Of a DNA stretch of 64,000 bases, positions 35,918 through 44,990 are shown one piece after another. The translations under genes were made by a program, and so were the position numbers. The notes beneath the pieces were generated by a model. That model did no database searches, had not been told where the DNA came from, and saw only the letters and a list, made by a program, of their open reading frames with translations. Origin of the DNA: Brucella gallinifaecis (GTDB taxonomy: Bacteria; Pseudomonadota; Alphaproteobacteria; Rhizobiales; Rhizobiaceae); NCBI RefSeq assembly GCF_006476605.1, contig NZ_ML636808.1, positions 62,001-126,000 of the forward strand, written 5' to 3'. Positions within the stretch are counted from its first letter, which is position 1, and each line of letters begins with the position of its first letter.

Positions 35918-37276
35918 ATGTTAAGCAATTCTGCGCATGATCGCGATATAGAAGGGCACATGCACCCTCAAACAGATGCACGGCTTCATGAAAAAGTCGG
36001 GCCAATGGTGATCCAAAAAGGAGACGGTATTTATGTGATCGACTCTGAGGGGAACCGTTTCATTGAGGGCATGGCGGGATTGTGGTGTGCGTCGCTGGGC
36101 TTCAGCGAACGCCGGCTTGCGGATGCAGCATATCAGCAGTCGCTTTCACTGCCATATCAGCAGATTTTTGCTCATCGCGGCAATCAGCCGACAATAGATC
36201 TGGCCCAGGCACTTCTAGCCAAGTCGCCGGGTTCGATGTCCAAAGTGCTCTTTCAATGTTCGGGCTCAGAGGCAGTTGATACGGCAATAAAGCTTGTATG
36301 GTATTATCAGTCAGCCTTGGGGCGTCCAGAAAAGCGCAAGATAATTTCCCGGCAAAAAAGCTATCATGGCACAACGATTGCTTCTGCCAGTCTGACTGGT
36401 TTGCCAAACATGCATAAAGGCTTTGGTATCTCAATAGATGGCTTTATCACCGTTACAGCGCCGCATGCGTATCGCAATGCAAAGCCAGGTGAAAGCGATG
36501 AAGCATTCGCCACCAGATTGGCTGCCGAACTGGAAGAGACTATTCTTCGTGAAGGACCTGAAACTATTGGAGCGTTCTTTGCAGAACCGGTGATGGGTAC
36601 GGGCGGCGTTCTCGTCCCGCCTGCAACCTATTTTGATAAGGTGCAAGCAGTCCTCAAGAAATATGACATTTTGTTTGTTGCCGATGAGGTGATCTGCGGT
36701 TTTGGCCGTACGGGGGCTTATTGGGGCTGCGACAGGATGGGTATCAAGCCGGATATGTTGACCTGCGCCAAGGGGCTGTCTTCTGCATATTTCCCGATCT
36801 CGGCACTGCTGATTTCCGACGCCATATATCAGGTTCTTGCTGATCGCACCCATGAGTTTGGCGGCTTTGGCCATGGTTTTACCTATGGTGGCCACCCTGT
36901 AGGGGCGGCGGTCGCGCTGGAAGCTGTGAAAATATACGATGAAATGGATATCGTGGCCACAGTAAAGGCGTTGGAACCTCAGTTTCAGGATGGCTTGCGT
37001 CGCTTTGCCGATCATGAGCTGATCGGGGAGGTTCGTGGAATTGGCTTAATGGGGGCGCTCGAATTTGTTGCAGACAAATCCGGCAAGCTTCCATTTGACC
37101 CATCGCTGAAAGTTGCGCAGCGTGTTTCGGATGAATTGCGTAAGCGCGGTGTTTTGCTTCGAGCTCTGGGTGATACGCTTGTTTGTGCGCCGCCGCTGAT
37201 AATCAAACCATCTGAAATTGATATTATTCTTCAGGCGCTGGGTGAATCACTCGATGAGGTCGCAGCCAGCCTCTAA
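35918..37276 (+). CDS. Class III pyridoxal-phosphate aminotransferase
   Basis: A 452-residue omega-type aminotransferase. The PLP lysine is Lys285 (LTCAKGLSSAYFP), the ring-binding Asp256 in FVADEVICGFGRTG, the phosphate region FQCSGSEAVDTAIK near 112-125 and a substrate-pocket start GMAGLWCASLGF. It is in the group of omega-amino acid:pyruvate, putrescine and taurine aminotransferases. The ATG at 35918 follows GGAGATAG. Next to a Pot-type importer and sharing a region with TTTCATTnAnTGAAA sites, it probably removes the terminal amino group of the imported compound. Confidence 0.9.
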   Translation: MLSNSAHDRDIEGHMHPQTDARLHEKVGPMVIQKGDGIYVIDSEGNRFIEGMAGLWCASLGFSERRLADAAYQQSLSLPYQQIFAHRGNQPTIDLAQALLAKSPGSMSKVLFQCSGSEAVDTAIKLVWYYQSALGRPEKRKIISRQKSYHGTTIASASLTGLPNMHKGFGISIDGFITVTAPHAYRNAKPGESDEAFATRLAAELEETILREGPETIGAFFAEPVMGTGGVLVPPATYFDKVQAVLKKYDILFVADEVICGFGRTGAYWGCDRMGIKPDMLTCAKGLSSAYFPISALLISDAIYQVLADRTHEFGGFGHGFTYGGHPVGAAVALEAVKIYDEMDIVATVKALEPQFQDGLRRFADHELIGEVRGIGLMGALEFVADKSGKLPFDPSLKVAQRVSDELRKRGVLLRALGDTLVCAPPLIIKPSEIDIILQALGESLDEVAASL

Positions 37277-37298
37277 GGAGCAAGCAATATTTCTTAAA

Positions 37299-37321
37299 TG
37301 GAGTGCCACTGAGGCGCTCCA
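37299..37321. terminator. Weak hairpin after the aminotransferase gene
   Basis: TGGAGTGCC-ACTGA-GGCGCTCCA forms an imperfect 9-bp stem without a T-run, 23 bases after the stop. It may be a terminator or only an mRNA end structure. Confidence 0.4.
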
Positions 37322-37504
37322 TACATGATTGTTATCCTCTGGATACTTTGAACATTTCTGGCAAGCGTAAGTTGTGATCATAATGTGCATTTGCATTTAA
37401 AAAGCCATAACACTATCAAAGATAGAATTGAGTATCGTCTCACCAAAGACGCGCAGACCTCGCGGATGTCCGTAAAGTCTTTTTTTAAGGGATAAGCGCT
37501 TATT

Positions 37505-38299
37505 GTGACCGACAATCATAAACGCGAAAACGGCATCAAGTCACTGCACCTGGCTTTCGACGTTCTGGAGGCTGTGGCGTCGGAGGATGGCGAAATCGGC
37601 GTCAGCGAACTGGCCACTAAACTGGACACCACCAAAGGCACCGTTTTTCGTCATCTTCAGACACTTGTGGAGCGCGGATATTTGGCGCAAAACCATGTGA
37701 CCCAACGTTATCACATGGGGGTAAGATCTTATCTGCTGGGTCAGGCGGCCGCTGGCCGCATCGGCATACTCCAGGTCTCGCAAGAGCCTGTCAAAGCTTT
37801 GCGGGACAAGATCGGCGAAACTGTTGTTGTTTCAACCATCGGCCCACGTGGATTGACGGTTGTTATGACTTTGTTGGGAAAGTCAAATCTAGAGATTGGT
37901 GTTAGGGTCGGCAGCTCACTTGATCTTCACGCAACTGCACAAGGTAAGATTGCGCTCGCTTACGGCAGCAACGCTCTTTTCGCACAAATCAAACGTAAAG
38001 AGTTACGTGCTCTTACATCAAAAACTATTACCGACGCCCAGAAACTCGAAGCTGAGTGCCGGTCGGTTGCAGCTTTGGGTTTCGCAAGTTCACCCAATGA
38101 AGATACGTTAGGCATTAATGCCATCGCAGCACCAATATTTGATGGAAACTCTACGCTGGCAGGAACGCTCGCTATTGTTGGCTCTATACAGAACGTTAGC
38201 TTTCCCGCATCTCCTTATCAGGTCGATGCAGTTTTTCACGCGGCTCAAAACATCTCACAGTCGTTGGGCTACAAGGGGAAGATTCCTCCTGAATTATAA
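37505..38299 (+). CDS. IclR-family transcriptional regulator (third)
   Basis: A 264-residue IclR regulator with the HTH at about 12-72 (LHLAFDVLEAVASEDGEIGVSELATKLDTT, KGTVFRHLQTLVERG) and the effector domain (GSSLDLHATAQGKIALAYG; LGFASSPNEDTLGINAIAAPIFDG). The GTG at 37505 has AAGGGAT about 13 bases upstream. It sits after the aminotransferase and before the Liv cluster, so it could serve either the TTTCATTnAnTGAAA regulon or the Liv operon. It is more similar in its effector part to the first IclR than to the second. Confidence 0.88.
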   Translation: MTDNHKRENGIKSLHLAFDVLEAVASEDGEIGVSELATKLDTTKGTVFRHLQTLVERGYLAQNHVTQRYHMGVRSYLLGQAAAGRIGILQVSQEPVKALRDKIGETVVVSTIGPRGLTVVMTLLGKSNLEIGVRVGSSLDLHATAQGKIALAYGSNALFAQIKRKELRALTSKTITDAQKLEAECRSVAALGFASSPNEDTLGINAIAAPIFDGNSTLAGTLAIVGSIQNVSFPASPYQVDAVFHAAQNISQSLGYKGKIPPEL

Positions 38300-38311
38300 T
38301 GTTTCTTTGGC

Positions 38312-38476
38312 ATTTCAGGCGTTGCGACACTTCCATGCCACCAACTTCGCCTTCCATTTTTAGATGCTGGCATCGCTGACGCCGTGTTTGCGGTAAAGCT
38401 CCGAGACCGGCATATCCGCCACGTACTCCTTCAGAAGACAGATGATCTGTTCTTTTGTGAAACGGTTGCGCTTCAT
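38312..38476 (-). pseudogene. IS3-family transposase OrfA remnant
   Basis: From the ATG at 38476 the minus strand reads MKRNRFTKEQIICLLKEYV, ADMPVSELYRKHGVSDASI, a stop where Tyr is expected, KWKAKL, then after a frameshift GGMEVSQRLK. This is the N-terminal HTH part of an IS407/IS511-type OrfA. The second half and the whole orfB are missing here. An orfB remnant of the same IS group lies at 53284-53772 in the opposite orientation. Confidence 0.75.
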
Positions 38477-38901
38477 TTTCTGATCCTCTCAATGAGCCAG
38501 AGCTGATTTCAAAATGGATTAATTCAATGGGGCAAGGTCATTATAGGCAAAAGACGCAATCCCTTATCCAAGGATTGAAAGCTTAATATGTAAAACTGAG
38601 TCAACTTGACAGCGTGTCACGTTACTGGTGTGTGCGATACGAGCCGCATAATGCTTCACTCATTTCTATGATTTGCTGATATAGAATGTTCTCTAAAGAC
38701 CGGAATGAAACCGAGGCCAGAGCAAATGAAATCGGCACATAATCCATATAAAATAACAAAACTCAATTGAGCCTTGCTGGTTTTGCAATACCTTTTCGCA
38801 CAAAATTAGAATTAAGTGGTGACTAAACTACAGAAGCGGGTTGGCACACAGGCGTCTTTGAAAAAAGACATTGCGAGGGGAATTTGTGCATGCTAGTTAT
38901 G
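38477..38901. other. Gene-free stretch upstream of the Liv operon
   Basis: AT-rich with many stops in all frames. The part next to the OrfA remnant (38477-38540) is probably the old IS end, but no terminal repeat could be defined. No RNA gene or riboswitch was recognised. Confidence 0.4.
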
Positions 38902-38918
38902 TGTTATAACAGATAACA
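38902..38918. promoter_or_regulatory. Candidate operator of the Liv-oxidase operon
   Basis: TGTTATAACAGATAACA is a perfect 6-5-6 palindrome 22 bases upstream of the binding-protein ATG. The GntR regulator encoded near the end of the operon or the adjacent IclR are the likely users. Confidence 0.5.
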
Positions 38919-38940
38919 AATAACCATTGAGGTGGATCTA

Positions 38941-40053
38941 ATGAAGCGCATACTCCTTTCTTTTTCGGTGGCAACTCTCCTGTGCGGTGCTGCTTATGCT
39001 GAAGATATCAAGATTGGTGCTACTGCACCGCTTACCGGCCCGCAGGCGATCTTCGGCACGACGCTTTTCAACGGCACTGATCTTTATTTTGAAGAGCTTA
39101 ATGCTGCAGGTGGCGTAAACGGTAAAAAGCTGTCTTTAGTTCGACAGGATGATAAGGCCGATCCGAAGGAAGGTACACTTGTTGCTCAGAAATTCTGTGA
39201 TGATGACAGTATCGTTGCAGTAATCGGACATCTGAACAGTGGTGTTCAGCTTGCAGCGCAGTCAATCTATTCTGATTGCGATATGCCGGAGGCTGTCCTT
39301 GGCTCTAACCCGGATATCACCAAGCAAGGTGCTGAAAATATTGTCCGTCCAACTGCAAGCGATTTTGCGCAGGGCGAGCTTTCAGCTGAGTATGCCATTA
39401 ATAAGCTGGGTGCGAAGAATGCTGTCATCGTCAATGACAAGCAGGCATTTGGTCAGGGCGTATCGGAAATTTTTGCGGATGACTTCAAGAAAAGGGGCGG
39501 TGTAATCCAGTCCACTTCGTCGGTTAATCCAACGGATGTTGATTTCACAGCTGTCATTACTCAGCTTAAATCAGCAAAGCCTGATGTGGTTTATATGGGT
39601 GCTGTGATGCCTCAGCTTGCTCTCTTTGCAAAGCAGATGCGTGAGCAGGGGCTGGATGCGAAACTATTGGTGCCGGATGGTGCCTTTACACCTGATTTCG
39701 TTGCGCAGGCAGGCAAGGAAGCGGCTGCAAATGTTATTTTGACTTTCCCGATTCCACCTGCGGATGCAACGCCTGAACTCGTCTCATTTGGAGAGCGTTA
39801 CAAGCAGCGCTTTGGTCAGGAAGTTGGGCCTTATTCGATTTACGGCTATGTAAGCGGTCAGATCGTTGCAGAAGCTTTAAAGAATGCTGCCGAGCCAACA
39901 CGTTCTGATTTGCTCCCTGCTTTGAAGGGTGTTGAGCTGGATACGATGCTTGGTCATGTCAAGTTCACCGATGTTGGTGAGCGCACAGTCGCTCCAATGT
40001 ATCTTTATGAAATCAAGGACGGCGAATTCAAGATGGTCGGTCAGGCCGGCTGA
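38941..40053 (+). CDS. Liv-type ABC transporter substrate-binding protein
   Basis: A 370-residue periplasmic protein of the branched-chain amino acid (LivJ/LivK) fold. The ATG at 38941 follows GAGGTGG; the signal peptide ends CGAAYA-EDIKIGAT. Typical blocks are IKIGATAPLTGPQAIFGTTLFNG, VIGHLNSGVQLAAQSIY, NDKQAFGQGVSEIFADDFKKRGG and DFTAVITQLKSAKPDVVYMG. Two Cys (CDDDS and SDCDMPE) may form the usual disulfide. Ligand preferences in this family range over many amino acids, amides and aromatic acids, so the substrate is unknown. Confidence 0.92.
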   Translation: MKRILLSFSVATLLCGAAYAEDIKIGATAPLTGPQAIFGTTLFNGTDLYFEELNAAGGVNGKKLSLVRQDDKADPKEGTLVAQKFCDDDSIVAVIGHLNSGVQLAAQSIYSDCDMPEAVLGSNPDITKQGAENIVRPTASDFAQGELSAEYAINKLGAKNAVIVNDKQAFGQGVSEIFADDFKKRGGVIQSTSSVNPTDVDFTAVITQLKSAKPDVVYMGAVMPQLALFAKQMREQGLDAKLLVPDGAFTPDFVAQAGKEAAANVILTFPIPPADATPELVSFGERYKQRFGQEVGPYSIYGYVSGQIVAEALKNAAEPTRSDLLPALKGVELDTMLGHVKFTDVGERTVAPMYLYEIKDGEFKMVGQAG

Positions 40054-40184
40054 TTAAATTTGTGAACCGGTGGGCTGTGTAAAAAAACAGTCCACCGCCT
40101 GATTTCAATGACAATATTTTTAAACGCAAGCGCAACATTTGGCTGCCGCGCGTTTGAATTGCTGTCATCCAAGGCTAATCTCAT

Positions 40185-41135
40185 ATGACCAGTCTCATCA
40201 TTCAACAAACGATCAACGCTCTGACGATCGGTGCTATTTATGCGCTTATCGCCCTCGGATATACGATGGTCTACGGCGTTCTGCGTCTTATCAATTTTGC
40301 GCATAGCGAGATGTTCATGCTCGGCGGCTATGTCGCTCTGGTGGCCTTGTCAGCTTTCGCGGTTGCAAGTGGCTTTTCTTACGTGTTCGTAGTCATGCTT
40401 GTGATGGCTGTGACATTTGTTGCTGTCGGCTCCGTGGGTGTTATTACCGAACGCGCTGCGTATAAGCCTCTTCGTAACTCAAGCAGACTGGCACCCATGC
40501 TCAGTGCGCTGGGCGTTTCGATGGCCCTACAAGCGGCGATGCAGTTGATCGCCGGGCCGCAGCCAATCGCTTTTCCAGCACTTGTTGATCCTGAGCGTTT
40601 TGAGATTGCTGGTGCAAGTATCACTTATCTGCAGATCTTTATCGTAACCCTATCGATCGTACTTATGTATGCGTTGCAGTTCCTTATCAATCGCACGCGA
40701 CTGGGTGTATTGGTGCGAGCTGTTGCGGAAAACCATCACACGGCTGCTCTTCTCGGCGTCAATGTCAACAGAACAATCAGTCTTATTTTCTTCGTTGGCC
40801 CCGGTCTTGGTGCCTTGGGCGGCGTTTTATATGGTTCTTATTACGGTCTTGTCAGTCCAACAATGGGTGTTGTTGTCGGTCTGAAAGCATTTACGGCTGC
40901 AATTCTTGGCGGCATTGGGTCTATTCCTGGTGCAATGATCGGTGGTTTTGTGCTGGCCTTCCTCGAAGTATTCGGGACTGCATTATTGCCGATTGTGAGC
41001 CATGGTGTTCTGGGAACCGAGTATCGCGATATCTTCGCATTTGCTGTTCTGATTGCAGTGCTTCTCTTCCGTCCTGCCGGTCTTCTTGGTGAGAATGTCA
41101 CTGAGGAATCGGGCGTAACGAAGCGGGAATTTTAA
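40185..41135 (+). CDS. livH: Liv-type ABC transporter permease LivH
   Basis: A 316-residue inner-membrane permease with about eight helices and the family blocks INALTIGAIYALIALGYTMVYGVLRLINFAHSE and VRAVAENHHTAALLGVNVNRTI, the latter contacting the ATPase. It lies 131 bases after the binding-protein gene, a gap that contains a CCACCG/CGGTGG-type stem (about 40064-40100) able to lower downstream expression. It pairs with LivM. Confidence 0.92.
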   Translation: MTSLIIQQTINALTIGAIYALIALGYTMVYGVLRLINFAHSEMFMLGGYVALVALSAFAVASGFSYVFVVMLVMAVTFVAVGSVGVITERAAYKPLRNSSRLAPMLSALGVSMALQAAMQLIAGPQPIAFPALVDPERFEIAGASITYLQIFIVTLSIVLMYALQFLINRTRLGVLVRAVAENHHTAALLGVNVNRTISLIFFVGPGLGALGGVLYGSYYGLVSPTMGVVVGLKAFTAAILGGIGSIPGAMIGGFVLAFLEVFGTALLPIVSHGVLGTEYRDIFAFAVLIAVLLFRPAGLLGENVTEESGVTKREF

Positions 41136-41136
41136 C

Positions 41137-42153
41137 ATGAGCGCACAAGAAAACACGCTTGAACGCAGCAGGATCGGTAACTCGGCCCCCAAAAAGCGTC
41201 TGAACTATCTAGGCCTGTTATGCATTGCCGTCGCTTTGGGGCTATTGGCCTATATCCCAACATTGCCAAATTATTATCTGCGTATTGCGGATCTGGTGTT
41301 GCTTTACATCATTTTGGGCATGGGGCTTAATATTGTCATTGGCTATGTCGGTCTGCTTGATCTGGGCTTTGTCGCATTTTATGCGGTCGGTGCTTATTGC
41401 TATGCCTTGCTTTCCAGCAATTACTTTGACATCCACTTACCGTTCTTTGCTGTTCTTGCAGTAGCAGCGGTCGCAGGCGGGTTTACCGGAATATTGCTTG
41501 GCATCCCTGTTTTGAGGCTACGCGGCGATTATCTTGCAATCGTCACGCTTGGTTTCGGTGAGATCATCCGCATTCTTCTCAACAATATCGACTGGCTGAC
41601 AAACGGCCCGCGTGGCATCACAGGTATCGATCGATTGTCGCTGTTTGGCTATCAGATCAGTTCGCCAATGCAGTTCTATTTTCTGCTGCTTGGAATGGCG
41701 ATTATTACCGGCATCGTCGTGTATCGCCTTGAGCGTTCAATACTCGGCAAAGCCTGGTTTGCCATTCGGGAGGATCAGGATGCCGCTGTCGGAGTTGGAA
41801 TTGATAAAACCCGTGTCAAACTGATTGCATTTGCAACCAGTGCTGTCATTGGTTCTCTGTGCGGTGTGATCTTTGCGGCGTTTCAGCGTTTTGTAAGCCC
41901 TGAAAGCTTCACCCTGAATGAATCCATTCTCGTCGTTCTTGTGATTGTCATAGGCGGTATAGGCAATATTGTCGGCGTTGTTGTCGGGGCTATTGTTCTT
42001 GTGGTTATGCCAGAACTTCTTCGTGAATATGCGGAATATCGCATGCTTCTTTTCGGCTTGTTGCTGGTTGGCGTTATCGTGTTGCGTCCACGCGGGATTG
42101 TCCCGCAATCTCTGACGCCCGTACGGCTAATTTCTAAATTGGTGTGGAAATAA
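41137..42153 (+). CDS. livM: Liv-type ABC transporter permease LivM
   Basis: A 338-residue permease, partner of LivH: PNYYLRIADLVLLYIILGMGLNIVIGYVGLLDLG, then RLRGDYLAIVTLGFGEIIRILLNN and FAIREDQDAAVGVGIDKTRVKLIAF. It begins one base after the livH stop and its stop overlaps the livG start as TAATG. Confidence 0.92.
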   Translation: MSAQENTLERSRIGNSAPKKRLNYLGLLCIAVALGLLAYIPTLPNYYLRIADLVLLYIILGMGLNIVIGYVGLLDLGFVAFYAVGAYCYALLSSNYFDIHLPFFAVLAVAAVAGGFTGILLGIPVLRLRGDYLAIVTLGFGEIIRILLNNIDWLTNGPRGITGIDRLSLFGYQISSPMQFYFLLLGMAIITGIVVYRLERSILGKAWFAIREDQDAAVGVGIDKTRVKLIAFATSAVIGSLCGVIFAAFQRFVSPESFTLNESILVVLVIVIGGIGNIVGVVVGAIVLVVMPELLREYAEYRMLLFGLLLVGVIVLRPRGIVPQSLTPVRLISKLVWK

Positions 42154-42989
42154 TGCTGGAATTGAAGAATCTCGTTAAACGATTTCAGGCACTCGTCGCG
42201 ACAAATGATGTCTCAATGACGTTCGAGCCGGGCAAAATTTATGGCATTATTGGCCCTAATGGTGCAGGAAAATCGACATTGATCAATTTGATGTCGGGAT
42301 CATTTCCACCCACCAGCGGCGAAATTGTGCTGAACGGAACTTCTGTTCAGTCTCTGCCAAAGCACAAGATCAGCGTGGCAGGCATTGCGCGTACTTACCA
42401 GAATGTCCGTTTGTTTGATCATCTGACTGCGATTGAAAATCTGGAAGTGTGTTTTTATCCTGCCGATCGTGGTTCCGTCTGGAAGGAAGTTTTCGTTCCC
42501 GGTTTCGGCAAGAAGAGAAATAGTGAACGTCGTGATCTTTGTTACGCAATTCTGGAATTGTGCGGCATTGAACAATATGCAGATACACAGGCCAATCTGC
42601 TGCCCTATGGCCGTCAGCGTATTCTGGAAATAGCCAGAGCACTTGTCCGCGATCCTTCCGTGCTTTTGCTGGATGAGCCGGCGGCAGGCCTTAATCATCT
42701 GGAGACAGCTGATCTAACAGCGCGTTTGCGATCGTTTCTCAAGCCGCATCGCTCCATCATCGTCGTTGAGCATGACATGGATCTTGTAATGTCACTTTGC
42801 GACTGGATCTATGTCCTCAATTTCGGAAGTCTTTTGTTCGCCGGAACGCCTGCACAGGTGCAGGCAAGCGAAATCGTGCAGGAAGCTTATTTAGGAACAA
42901 CCGATGAACTCGACGAAATCAGAGCCCTTGCTCAGGATCGAAAAGCTAACCTCGGGCTACGGGCCAACGCAGATCCTCAACAACATTGA
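42153..42989 (+). CDS. livG: Liv-type ABC transporter ATP-binding protein LivG
   Basis: A 278-residue ATPase: Walker A GPNGAGKST (about 34-42), signature LPYGRQRILEIARAL in its LivG form, Walker B VLLLDEPAAGLN and H-loop VVEHDMDLVM. LivG proteins usually end near EAYLGT (about residue 249); this one runs on for about 28 residues through the livF start region in another frame, giving an 86-base overlap. The extra tail has no known role. Confidence 0.92.
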   Translation: MLELKNLVKRFQALVATNDVSMTFEPGKIYGIIGPNGAGKSTLINLMSGSFPPTSGEIVLNGTSVQSLPKHKISVAGIARTYQNVRLFDHLTAIENLEVCFYPADRGSVWKEVFVPGFGKKRNSERRDLCYAILELCGIEQYADTQANLLPYGRQRILEIARALVRDPSVLLLDEPAAGLNHLETADLTARLRSFLKPHRSIIVVEHDMDLVMSLCDWIYVLNFGSLLFAGTPAQVQASEIVQEAYLGTTDELDEIRALAQDRKANLGLRANADPQQH

Positions 42990-43644
42990 TCTGGAAGTCC
43001 GTGCCGGGGAAATCGTTGTCGTCGTTGGTCCCAACGGTGCTGGTAAAACGACGCTGCTCAACACGATTTCAGGGCTGACCAATGTTCGTGAGGGGCGTGT
43101 TCAGTTCGCTGGCACCGATATTACCCGTATGAATGTTGCACGCATTCCACATCTCGGACTGTCCCATTGTCCTGAAGGGCGCCGCATTCTCACCCGTCTG
43201 ACGGTAGAGGAAAACCTGATCGCCTCCAATATTGACCGTAAACAGACGTTCGAGGAAAAGCGTGAAGATGTTTACACGCTGTTTCCGATCCTTCGCGAGC
43301 GGGCTCAAACCTCTTCACAGCGTCTCTCTGGCGGCCAGCAACAGATGCTCGCTATTGGCCGCTGCCTGATGGCGGAGCCTGATCTGGTGATGCTTGATGA
43401 GCCGTCACTTGGGCTAGCACCAAAACTGATAGCCCAGATTTTCCGCATCATTGTCGATCTGGCAAACCGCGGTATTGCCATTTTGCTGGTCGAGCAGAAT
43501 GTGCGTCTTGCACTGGAGATAGGTGACTATGCCTATCTCTTTGAATCGGGCCGCTGTCGCCTTGAAGGCGGAGCAAAACGGATTGCCGAAGATCCCTCAC
43601 TTGCCGCTCTTTATCTGGGCGCACATGGACAGGTAGAGCATTGA
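42904..43644 (+). CDS. livF: Liv-type ABC transporter ATP-binding protein LivF
   Basis: A 246-residue ATPase: Walker A GPNGAGKTT (about 42-50), CPEGRRILTRLTVEENL, signature LSGGQQQMLAIGRCL, Walker B LVMLDEPSLGLA, H-loop LVEQNVRLAL. The ATG at 42904 (MNSTKSEPLLRIEKLTSGYG) gives a normal N-terminus, so the 86-base overlap with livG is real rather than a wrong start. The stop overlaps the region just before the next gene. Confidence 0.92.
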   Translation: MNSTKSEPLLRIEKLTSGYGPTQILNNIDLEVRAGEIVVVVGPNGAGKTTLLNTISGLTNVREGRVQFAGTDITRMNVARIPHLGLSHCPEGRRILTRLTVEENLIASNIDRKQTFEEKREDVYTLFPILRERAQTSSQRLSGGQQQMLAIGRCLMAEPDLVMLDEPSLGLAPKLIAQIFRIIVDLANRGIAILLVEQNVRLALEIGDYAYLFESGRCRLEGGAKRIAEDPSLAALYLGAHGQVEH

Positions 43645-43646
43645 AG

Positions 43647-44939
43647 ATGACACAAGATCAAATGCATCACTGGCGCAAGATATCCAAAGAGCAAGAGTTC
43701 AAAGCAGTCCCGCTCTATGGAGAGACAGTAGCCGATGTGGTTGTTATCGGAGCGGGTTTTACCGGGCTTAATGCTGCGATTGAACTGGCGATATCAGGCG
43801 CACGCGTTATCGTACTTGAAGGGGCCGATATTGGTCAGGCTGCTTCAGGGCGCAATAATGGGCAGGTGATCCCACACCATTCCAAAAAGAGCCCAAGCGA
43901 ATTTGTAGAGTTGCTCGGTAAAAAGCGCGGGGATCTATACAATGAAATGGTGGCGACAGCACCGCTCAGACTGTTTGACCTGATCTCCAGATACAAGATC
44001 AAGTGCGATTTGGTCAGCCAGGGCTGGATGCAGGCATGTCATTCGCTTGAAGCGCTGAAACGGGCAGAGATTTTTCATAAGGAATGGAAAGCGCTCGGCT
44101 GCAAGGTTGAATGGCTGGATCGCGCGTCGATTGCCGAAAAAGTTGGCGGTGGTGATTTTCTCGGTGGCTGGAAAGCCTTTGATGCCGGTTATCTCAACCC
44201 ATATGCTTTGACACAGGGGCTGGCGCGGGCTGCGGCGCAGGAAGGCGCGACTATCCATACCCAATCGATGGTTAAGGCAATCGAAAAAGAGGGGAATGGC
44301 TGGATTGTAAAAACGGATACAGGTCGTGTCCGCACAGCGAAAGTGCTTGTCGCTGCAAATGCGGTTGCCGGCCATTTCTGGCCTTCACTTCATAAGGCAA
44401 TGATCCCTGTGCGGGTCTATCAGATTGCCACTGCTCCATTCTCTGCAGATTTACAGAAGAAGGTGCTGCCGGGCCGTGAAGGCGTTTCCGACACAAGCCG
44501 CGATATTCGTGCTTTCCGTTACGATTCAACCGGCGCTTTGGCAATGGTCGGTTCTCATACAGTGTGGTTTAACGCAGCCGAGCGGGGAAAGAGCAAGGTG
44601 ATGCGCCGGCTTACCGCTTTGCTGCCACAGGTTCCGAATGTGCCTGCGGCAGAATATTGGGAAGGCGTTATTGCTGTTGTGCCCGACAAGGTTCCCCGCC
44701 TGATGGAACTTGCACCGGGTGTAATTTTTGCTGGCATATATTCCGGGCGCGGAATTGCGATGAGCACAGTCTGGGGTCGCAATGCGGCACAGATTCTCAC
44801 AGGCCGTCTTAGCGACAGTGCGATGCCAATGCCGGTCAGTGGTCTCAAGACCGTGGCCGGTCACGGGGTTGGTGTGCAAGTGGCCCGGTTCATTCATCCC
44901 TGGCACCGATTGCAGGATCGACTGGACAAGCGTGATTGA
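43647..44939 (+). CDS. FAD-dependent amine/amino-acid oxidoreductase (DadA/PuuB-like, DAO family)
   Basis: A 430-residue flavoprotein of the DAO family. The FAD motif is VVVIGAGFTGLNAAIELA (about 33-50), followed by VIVLEGADIGQAASGRNNGQVIPHH, the ASGRN-G block being typical of gamma-glutamylputrescine oxidase and related enzymes, and a C-terminal GVIFAGIYSGRGIAMSTVWG. It oxidises a primary or secondary amine to an imine. The start at 43647 is two bases after the livF stop. Its place straight after a Liv importer suggests that it acts first on the imported compound. The electron acceptor (oxygen or quinone) cannot be read. Confidence 0.87.
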   Translation: MTQDQMHHWRKISKEQEFKAVPLYGETVADVVVIGAGFTGLNAAIELAISGARVIVLEGADIGQAASGRNNGQVIPHHSKKSPSEFVELLGKKRGDLYNEMVATAPLRLFDLISRYKIKCDLVSQGWMQACHSLEALKRAEIFHKEWKALGCKVEWLDRASIAEKVGGGDFLGGWKAFDAGYLNPYALTQGLARAAAQEGATIHTQSMVKAIEKEGNGWIVKTDTGRVRTAKVLVAANAVAGHFWPSLHKAMIPVRVYQIATAPFSADLQKKVLPGREGVSDTSRDIRAFRYDSTGALAMVGSHTVWFNAAERGKSKVMRRLTALLPQVPNVPAAEYWEGVIAVVPDKVPRLMELAPGVIFAGIYSGRGIAMSTVWGRNAAQILTGRLSDSAMPMPVSGLKTVAGHGVGVQVARFIHPWHRLQDRLDKRD

Positions 44940-44990
44940 AAACCAGCGCTGCGCATCGAAAAAATTCAAAAATTACTTGGTAGAGTTGAT

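Noticed and set aside
38512-38940. Riboswitch or small RNA before the Liv operon
   Set aside because: No conserved riboswitch core or terminator/antiterminator pair could be seen; only one operator-like palindrome is supported.
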